DNA of 34,398 nt from Pseudomonadota bacterium. GTDB taxonomy: Bacteria; Pseudomonadota; Gammaproteobacteria; Burkholderiales; Burkholderiaceae_C. Each line of letters starts with the position of its first letter. Within the stretch, counting starts at the first letter, position 1. The position numbers and the translations under genes are program-made. The stretch is from positions 1 to 34,398 of the forward strand of contig JABBOE010000026.1 in assembly GCA_019351955.1 (NCBI GenBank). Direction: 5' to 3'. Positions 28,940 through 34,398 of this stretch are shown here, one piece after another. Below the pieces are notes generated by a model. That model was not told the DNA's origin. It saw only the letters and a list, made by a program, of their open reading frames with translations, and did no database searches.

Positions 28940-30382
28940 ATGTCAAGTACGACTTCAACGGATTTGTTTGCACAAGAGAATTTGCTCGCGCGCCTGGATC
29001 GCATGCCGATCAACGGCATCATCCTTTTGATCGTCGCCCTGCTCGGGCTGGTGTGGATCCTGGAGGCCTTCGACATCGGGATCATCGCGCCGGTGCTCCT
29101 GCTGTTGCGCTCGACCTGGCACCTGCAACCGCACGATGTCGGGCTGATCGGCAGCAGCGGAACGCTGGGCATCGTCATCGGCCTGTTGCCCGCCGGGCGC
29201 CTGGCGGACCGCTATGGTCGCAAGACCACGCTGATGGGCGGGATCGTGGTGTTCAGCGTGTTCACCTTCCTGAGCGCGTTTTCGCGTGACGTCAGCGAGC
29301 TGCTGATCTGCCGCTTCATCGCGGGTCTCGGCCAGGGCGCGGTGTTCCCGGTGCCCTACCTGCTGCTGTCGGAGTTCGTCAACAAGCACTGGCGCGGTAC
29401 GGCAGTCGGGCTGGCCAACTCCCTGCTGGGCTTCGCCTACGGCCTGAACACGCTCGCCGCCGCGCTGATCATAGGCCACGTGCCCGCCGACCAGGCGTGG
29501 CGCATGCTGCTGATGATCGGCGGCGCCGCCATCGTCATGATCCCGGTGATCATGATCTACCTTCCCGAGTCTCCGCGCTTTCTGCTCAGGATGGGCAAGA
29601 TGGACAAGGTGCGCGCGCTGGTCGAGCGGCTCGAGCGCCGCAGCGGCATTCCCCACGACGACAAGCTGAGCGATCCGCGCGCCCTGCAGGTGCTGCAGAT
29701 GGCGCGGGCGCGCCCGGCATCGTTTCGCACGCTGTTCGAGCCTCCGTACCTGGGACGGGTCGTGGTGTCCTACCTCGCGCTGCTGTCGCCGTTCATCCTG
29801 TTCTACGTGATCACCATCTACGGGCCCAGCATCCTGCATCGCATGGGTGCCAGCAAGTCCGACGCCCTCTACTACACCTCCGGCCTGCTGTTCCTCACCG
29901 TGGTGACTACCGCGATCGCCGGCAGCTTGGGCGACCGCTTCAGCCGGCGCATGGGCATCATCGTGCTGATGATCGGCACCGCGGTGGGTGCATCCGCGCT
30001 GGAGCAGCCGATTTCCAGGATCGGAGTGATCCTGGCGGCCGCGGCCACCTGGGGCTTCGTCTACGCCGTGTTCCCGCTGGCCAAGCTGTACATGGCCGAG
30101 CAGTTCCCGACGCGTCTTCGCGGTACCGGGGTGATGCTGGGCGAATGCGTGACCCGGTTTCTCGGCGGTGTCGTGCTGGTCTACCTGTTTCCCGTCCTGT
30201 CGGCCCGCATGGGCCAGGCCTCGCTGTTCACGCTGCTGGCCGTGCTCAGCCTGATCTGCATCCTGCCGATTTGGCTGTTCGGCACGCAGACCTCGGGACG
30301 AAGCGTCGAGGAGACGGGCACCGACCTCGGCGCCTACGCGCAGCCGGGTGCGGCGCGTGTGTCCGAGACGGCGGGCGGCTGA
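28940..30382 (+). CDS. MFS transporter (SV2/aromatic-acid or sugar porter-like)
   Basis: Twelve-helix inner-membrane permease of 480 residues. The first-loop MFS motif is GRLADRYGRKT, and the second-half equivalent is GSLGDRFSRRMG. The sugar-porter-like PESPRFLLRMGK after helix 6 places it near the SV2/niacin/aromatic-acid branch. A hydrophilic 20-residue N-terminus precedes helix 1 (GIILLIVALLGLVWIL). An Asp-containing helix 1 (EAFDIGI) is typical of proton symport of organic acids. Position in the cluster suggests it imports the substrate of the pathway. The exact ligand cannot be assigned. Confidence 0.88.
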   Translation: MSSTTSTDLFAQENLLARLDRMPINGIILLIVALLGLVWILEAFDIGIIAPVLLLLRSTWHLQPHDVGLIGSSGTLGIVIGLLPAGRLADRYGRKTTLMGGIVVFSVFTFLSAFSRDVSELLICRFIAGLGQGAVFPVPYLLLSEFVNKHWRGTAVGLANSLLGFAYGLNTLAAALIIGHVPADQAWRMLLMIGGAAIVMIPVIMIYLPESPRFLLRMGKMDKVRALVERLERRSGIPHDDKLSDPRALQVLQMARARPASFRTLFEPPYLGRVVVSYLALLSPFILFYVITIYGPSILHRMGASKSDALYYTSGLLFLTVVTTAIAGSLGDRFSRRMGIIVLMIGTAVGASALEQPISRIGVILAAAATWGFVYAVFPLAKLYMAEQFPTRLRGTGVMLGECVTRFLGGVVLVYLFPVLSARMGQASLFTLLAVLSLICILPIWLFGTQTSGRSVEETGTDLGAYAQPGAARVSETAGG

Positions 30383-30397
30383 CGCAACGGAGCAGGC

Positions 30398-31600
30398 ATG
30401 GAAACGACGAGTCAGGATCATGGTCTGCTCGGTGCCCTGCGGTGCGAAGCGCACGCCGCGGGAGCTCTGAGCGGGCTCGACGTGGTGGTCAAGGACGTAT
30501 TCGACATCGCGGGCACGGTCACCGGATTCGGCAACCCGGACTGGGCCCGGCTGCATCCCGCCGCGACCGCGGATGCGGCGGTGGTCAGCCGGCTGCGCGA
30601 CGCCGGCGCCAGGATCACCGGCAAGACCACCACCGTCGAGTTCACCTTCGGGCTGGAGGGTACCAACCACTGGTACGGCACGCCGCTGAATCCGGCGGCT
30701 CCGGGGCGCCTGCCGGGAGGCTCGTCGTGCGGCTCGGCCAGCGCCGTGGCGGCGGGGCGGGCCACCGCCGGCCTGGGTTCCGATACCGGCGGCTCGGTGC
30801 GAATCCCGGCCAGTTACTGCGGGCTGTTCGGGATCCGCCCCAGCCTCGGCGCGATCAGCCTGCTGGGGGCGATGCCCTACGCGCCCAGCCTGGACGTGCC
30901 GGGCTGGCTGTGCCGCGACGTGCAAACCCTGCGGCGCGTGGGCGAGGAACTCCTGCCATGCGGGCCCGCGCTCGACGGGGGCCTGCTGCTGCTGCGCGAG
31001 GCCTTCGACAATGCCCGGCCCGAAGTCGCCGAAGCGCTTGGCAGGGTGTGCGAGCGACTGGCGAGTGCCGGATGGAATGTGCATGAGCTGGGGCTGGCCG
31101 GCCACGCGCTGGAGCCGGTGCGCTCGTGATCGCCGTGACGACGCGGCCGCGAGGTCTGGCAGTCGCTGGGGGCATGGATCGAGGCCAATGCCCCGGCGAT
31201 GGCCGAGCAAACCGCCCAGCGCATGCGCACCGCGTCTCGCGTGGAAGCCGCCATGGCGCGCTCGGCGCGCAGCCTGCGCGAAGCCTTTCGCGCCCGCATG
31301 CAGCGCCTGCTCGGCGCCGGCGCCGTGGTGGTGTTCCCGACCAGTCCTTGCGTGGCGCCGCCGCGCGATGCCGCGCCTGCCAGCCTGGACGAACTCAGGC
31401 GCCAGACACAACGCGTGACCGCCATCGCCGGGCTTGCCGGGCTGCCCGAGGTGAGCTTGCCCGTCGCGCGGATCGCCGGCTTGCCGGTGGGACTGTCGCT
31501 GGCCGCCGCCGCTGGGCGCGACCGCGCGCTGCTGGAACTGGCCGAGCGCCTGTGGCGCGACCTGGCCGACGCCGGCGGGCCTGAGCGGCCGGGCGGCTGA
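30398..31600 (+). pseudogene. Amidase-signature enzyme, interrupted in place
   Basis: Amidase-signature hydrolase that would release an acid from an amide. The catalytic Lys (VVVKDVFDIAG), the Gly/Ser signature GGSSCGSASAVAAG with the cis-Ser, and the nucleophile Ser (GSDTGGSVRIPASYCG) are all intact. The frame then meets two TGA codons (31127-31129 and 31136-31138). It resumes in the same frame as REVWQSLGAWIEANAP and runs to a normal C-terminus (GLPVGLSLAAAAG). The +1 frame is open across the break (VIAVTT), so two compensating small indels, or a short corrupted patch of about 10 codons, explain it. A sequencing error is possible. Without repair the protein ends at 243 residues and is probably inactive. 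It lies 15 bp after the MFS gene. Confidence 0.8.
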
Positions 31601-31618
31601 GCGCCGGGCGCCGAAGCC

Positions 31619-32338
31619 GTGGACTGGCAGTGGCTGGCCGTCGCGGGGGTCGCTGCGCTGGGCGGATTGATGCGCGGACTCACCGGCTTCGGCGGTGCAA
31701 TGGTCATGACCCCGATGCTCAGCCTGGCCTACGCGCCCAGGCGGGTCGTGCCCAGCGTCATGCTGCTCGAGGCGTTCATCGCCGCGCCGATGCTCGTCCC
31801 GGCCTTGCGTACGGCGCAACGACGGGTCGTCCTGGTGACCTGCCTGGCGGCCGTCGCCACGTTGCCGCTCGGAGCCTTCGTGTTGCTGCACACCCCGGCG
31901 CAGGCCTTGCGCCGCGGCATCGCTGCCGTGGTCATGGGCTTTTCGCTGCTGCTGTTATGCGGTGTGCGCTACCGGGGGCCGCGGCCGATGGCGTTGACGG
32001 CGGCGGTCGCCGCGGTCTGCGGCGTGCTGCTGGGTGCCAGCGGAATCGGCGGTCCGCCGCTGGTGGTCTACCTGCTGTCGGGGCCCGAGCCGATCGCGGT
32101 CACGCGCGCCAACATGACCGTGTATGCCAGCGTGATCTCGGTGGCGGGGCTGTGCCTGCTGTGGCTGCACGGGGCCTTGCAGCTGGGGGGCGCGCTGTCG
32201 CCCTGGCTGATGGCTCCGGCCTACGCCGCGGGCGTGCTGCTGGGCACGCACCTGCACGGCAGGACCCGCGAGGACGCGTTGCGGCGCGTCGCCGTGCTCA
32301 TGTTGATCGCCGTGTGCGCGGTGGCGCTGCTGCGTTGA
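31619..32338 (+). CDS. TSUP family (TauE/SafE) transporter
   Basis: A 239-residue protein of about eight hydrophobic segments. The repeated GLTGFGGAMVMTPML and GASGIGGPPLVVYLLSG motifs are diagnostic for the TSUP family, which moves sulfite, sulfoacetate or other organic anions. The start is a GTG (MDWQWLAV). It is the last gene of the rightward run and its 3' end overlaps the convergent iclR-type gene by 41 bp. The family suggests export of an anion produced by the pathway or import of a sulfonated substrate; neither can be chosen from sequence. Confidence 0.85.
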   Translation: MDWQWLAVAGVAALGGLMRGLTGFGGAMVMTPMLSLAYAPRRVVPSVMLLEAFIAAPMLVPALRTAQRRVVLVTCLAAVATLPLGAFVLLHTPAQALRRGIAAVVMGFSLLLLCGVRYRGPRPMALTAAVAAVCGVLLGASGIGGPPLVVYLLSGPEPIAVTRANMTVYASVISVAGLCLLWLHGALQLGGALSPWLMAPAYAAGVLLGTHLHGRTREDALRRVAVLMLIAVCAVALLR

Positions 32339-33167
32339 TCACGGGCTCAGAGGCGGCCTTGGCCGGCTTGCGGCGGCGCCCCCCCGGGGTTTCGGAGCCG
32401 CCGGCCGGCAGCAGGATCGCCGCGATCGCGTCGGCGGCGCGCCGCAGCGCCGGGGCGTGCTGCAAGGCCTGGTCGATGTTCATGCGCGCACTCGGCGCAT
32501 GCATCGCGACCGCCGCGTAGATACGGCCGGAGGAATCGGCGACCGGCACGGCCACCGCCACGGAGGCTTCGAACAGCTCGCTGTCGTGGGTCCCGATCCC
32601 GGTGCGCCGTACCAGCCGCAGGTGCTCGATCAGCTGGTCGACGTCGGTGATGGTTCGCTCGGTGTGGCGCTTGAGCTCGCCGTGGCCGAGCAGGCGCACG
32701 ATCTGCTCGCGCGACATGCGGCACAGGAACAGCTTGCCGCTGGCGGTGCAGTGCAGCGGCACACGTGTTCCGGGATCCAGGTGCAGGCGCAGCGGCAGCG
32801 TGGTCTCGACCCGGGCGACGTATAGCACCTCGTTGTCGTCGAGCATGGTCAGGTTGCAGCTTTCCTCGATTTCGTCGACCAGTTGCTGCAGCACCGTTTG
32901 GCACTGCGCGCGCAGCATCGAGTGCTGCATCGCGTCGATCGCCAGCTGCGACATGCGCGGGCCGATGACATAGCGCTTGCTCAGCGGGTCACGCTGCAGC
33001 AGGTCGGCTTCGTGCAGCATGCCGAGGATGCGGAACACGGTGGCCTTCGGCAGCGCGCAGGCCTGCGTCGCCTCGTCGAGCGACACCGGTGCGCCGGCCT
33101 TCACCACGTATTCGAGCACGCCGAATGCCCGGAGGGCGGTGGAACGAGCTTCTTTTTTGGATTGCAT
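32298..33167 (-). CDS. IclR-family transcriptional regulator
   Basis: The N-terminal winged helix-turn-helix spans residues 1-65 (ALRAFGVLEYVVKAG, SLDEATQACALPKATVFRILGMLHEADLL). The C-terminal IclR effector domain follows (VARVETTLPLRLHLDPGTRVPLHCTASGK, ELFEASVAVAVPV). IclR proteins usually bind aromatic or short organic acids. The chosen start MQSKKEARST is the Met before the HTH; the 19-residue upstream part of the track is not family-like. A basic C-terminal tail of about 30 residues (GGRRRKPAKAASEP) extends beyond the domain and overlaps the TSUP gene. It is the natural candidate to bind the twin GAAAT-N5-ATTTC dyads. Confidence 0.9.
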   Translation of the reverse strand: MQSKKEARSTALRAFGVLEYVVKAGAPVSLDEATQACALPKATVFRILGMLHEADLLQRDPLSKRYVIGPRMSQLAIDAMQHSMLRAQCQTVLQQLVDEIEESCNLTMLDDNEVLYVARVETTLPLRLHLDPGTRVPLHCTASGKLFLCRMSREQIVRLLGHGELKRHTERTITDVDQLIEHLRLVRRTGIGTHDSELFEASVAVAVPVADSSGRIYAAVAMHAPSARMNIDQALQHAPALRRAADAIAAILLPAGGSETPGGRRRKPAKAASEPVINAAAPPRTRRST

Positions 33168-33228
33168 GGGCTGCGCCGCGGGGAGTGCGAACGAATTATC
33201 GCAGCAGCCCGCAGCGCGCCGCATGGCG

Positions 33229-33749
33229 TCAACCCCCGAAGTAGTTCGGCAGGATGCGCTTGTGCACCGTGGCCGGGTTGTCGCGCAGCAGCTGCTTGTC
33301 GGTGGTGACGATGATCAGCCCGTCCATCGGGTCGCCGAATCCATGCACCGTCGGGCGTTTCTTCGGCTGCGTCACTCCGCCGGGTTCGACGGCCAGCTCG
33401 GCATGCACCGAGCAGTAGTAGTACTTCAGCCCCGGATGGCGGAAGCGGATGGTGTAGGTGTGCACCGGGTGCCCGGGGCCGGGGGTGCCGGCGACCGCGC
33501 CGTTGAAGCGCTGGTTCGTCTTGCCGGTGGCCGGGTCGTAGCCGACGATGGTGTGCGGGCCGGTATCCTCGTCCACGAACACCACCGCTTGCACGGGGCG
33601 CACGACGACCACGTTCTCGAGAAACTCGTTGGCCCCGTTCATATGCACGTACACGGGGGGAGCGGTGCCTGCTTGCCCCATGCGGCGGCGCTCAGCGCGA
33701 ACGGCGCGATGGCCGCGGCGAGCCCGCGGCCATACCTGGAATCGGACAT
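33229..33749 (-). pseudogene. Exported cupredoxin (blue-copper-type) with a one-base frameshift in a C run
   Basis: The signal peptide and mature domain are in different frames. The first frame, from the ATG at 33749 with AGGAG upstream, reads MSDSRYGRGLAAAIAPFALSAAAWG, a typical export signal. The second gives APPVYVHMNG and a cupredoxin with type 1 copper ligands H80 (GPHTIVG), C127 and H130 (YYYCSVHAE) and M156 (in ORF-track numbering). The frames meet at a run of six C (minus strand; 33655-33660). A seventh C restores one continuous protein (APLPPVYVHMNG). The gene is therefore broken, phase-variable, or a homopolymer sequencing error. Likely role if intact: periplasmic electron transfer or copper binding. 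Confidence 0.75.
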
Positions 33750-33900
33750 CGACGAACTCCTGCGGGCGGCAAGGGCCGCCCTCGTGGCGCACCGTAGGCC
33801 GCGCCGACGCGCAGCGTCAATGCCGGAATACATCGGCTACCGCTGCAACCGCTGCTTGCGCACCGCAGCGGGCGTTTTGTGCGCGGCGCCTGCAGGTCGG

Positions 33901-33926
33901 CGGGCACGCCACATGCGGCGTGCCCG
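33901..33926. terminator. 10-bp hairpin after the aldehyde dehydrogenase stump
   Basis: CGGGCACGCC-ACATGC-GGCGTGCCCG lies 10 nt beyond the stop of the dehydrogenase remnant on the minus strand, the normal place for its terminator. There is no U-run. It appears to have been carried along with the gene's 3' end. Confidence 0.5.
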
Positions 33927-33935
33927 GGTTGCCCC

Positions 33936-34013
33936 TCAGAAAAAGCCCAGCGGCTTCTCCGAGTAGCTCACCAGCAGGTTCTTGGTCTGCTGGTCGTGGT
34001 CGAGCATCATGCA
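33936..34013 (-). pseudogene. C-terminal stump of an aldehyde dehydrogenase
   Basis: Twenty-four codons before a TGA read MMLDHDQQTKNLLVSYSEK and then PLGFF, the characteristic C-terminus of the ExaC/AldA-like NAD-dependent aldehyde dehydrogenases. Nothing upstream belongs to that family; about 34,011-34,015 the sequence changes to a transposase end on the other strand. It is a deletion or insertion remnant, too short to function. The neighbouring cupredoxin may have been part of the same lost locus. Confidence 0.7.
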
Positions 34014-34014
34014 G

Positions 34015-34092
34015 TTGTTGACCCTGACGATGGCGGCTTACAACCTCACGCGACTGCGCTCCCTGGCCGCATTGCGTCCGCAGACGGCGTGA
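34015..34092 (+). mobile_element. 3' end of an IS5-like transposase gene (remnant)
   Basis: The plus strand reads LLTLTMAAYNLTRLRSL and then AALRPQTA stop (TGA 34090-34092). A final AAYNL-(T/V)-R-(L/M)-R/P-x-L segment is how many IS5-family DDE transposases end. The rest of the gene is absent because aldehyde dehydrogenase sequence begins immediately upstream. Assigned from about 25 residues only. Confidence 0.5.
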
Positions 34093-34398
34093 CGAGGGCG
34101 AAAACCATGGAAATCGCCATCCCGATCGCCCACAAGGATCCGATCCGGCTCGGAATTGGGGAGCCTGCACGAAAACCGAGCACTCGTTGAGCATCGCCAT
34201 GCGATTCCAGCGGTGGGAATTCGTCCGTTCGTCAGGTACTTCAACGGCCTGCTATAGCCGAAGAGGCTAAAAGCGCGCATCCGTAACGCAAGCCACGCTG
34301 CGCTCCTGGAAAGTAAAGGAATAGACGGAAACCGTCAAAGGAGAGTCTTGTCCAACGAGGTATGAGCCTGGGGACGGGGCCACGATTCCAACGAGATG
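34093..34398. other. Unassigned right-hand edge
   Basis: About 300 bases with no recognisable gene. One plus-strand frame ends HAIPAVGIRPFVRYFNGLL before a TAG (34256-34258), which looks protein-like but matches nothing I know. Further right, AAAGGAGAG (34337-34345) resembles a ribosome binding site, but the nearest ATG (34362) is too far for a firm call. It may be further insertion-sequence debris. Confidence 0.35.

Noticed and set aside
28955-31891. 978-aa minus-strand ORF
   Set aside because: Antisense shadow of the MFS and amidase genes; His/Arg/Gln-rich low complexity.

Overview
The window looks like a Burkholderiales (betaproteobacterial) chromosome. The order rplU-rpmA-obgE-proB, rppH divergent from proS, ypjD/pilS/pilR beside ffh, and an nrdAB operon are all typical of that order. 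A Thiomonas-like genus is a guess and was not tested. It falls into a conserved housekeeping left part (1 to about 19,880) and an acquired, visibly more GC-rich right part (about 19,880 to 34,398).

Left part. nrdA-nrdB (class I ribonucleotide reductase) read leftward from a promoter that overlaps one of two NrdR boxes 32 bp apart. A second leftward set, ypjD - PP0621-like protein - pilS - pilR - ampD, has overlapping genes and is divergent from ffh. Next come ffh (+), a lytic transglycosylase and proS (-), rppH and a CNP1-like gene (+), then proB, obgE, rpmA and rplU (-), ispB (+) and a tRNA-Pro(CGG).

Right part. A tyrosine recombinase starts 171 bp after the tRNA-Pro, the usual layout of an element integrated into a tRNA 3' end. 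Beside it is an AlpA/MerR-like HTH ORF that seems to run past its natural end into unrelated DNA. Beyond that lies a divergent catabolic cluster. Leftward: BKACE (beta-keto acid cleavage enzyme), a complete biotin synthase (BioB) and an NAD-type SDR, with overlapping start and stop codons. Rightward: an AccB-type biotin carrier, a biotin carboxylase, a stand-alone pyruvate-carboxylase-type carboxyltransferase, an MFS transporter, a broken amidase and a TSUP exporter. An IclR regulator converges on the last gene. Two identical-arm dyads (GAAAT-N5-ATTTC) flank the divergent promoters.

Main hypothesis. The carboxyltransferase keeps the metal ligands and the biotin-chemistry residues. It lacks the Arg that holds the carboxylate of pyruvate (FRVFD-type motif changed to LTVYD). 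I infer that it carboxylates a ketone rather than a 2-oxo acid. The SDR could make the ketone from an alcohol, the three-part carboxylase would turn it into a beta-keto acid, and BKACE would cleave that acid with acetyl-CoA into acetoacetate plus an acyl-CoA. BioB would secure the cofactor. The parts are read from the sequence; the pathway and its substrate are inference.

The right edge is decayed: a cupredoxin gene with a one-base defect in a C run, a 3' stump of an aldehyde dehydrogenase gene, and the 3' end of an apparent IS5-like transposase gene.
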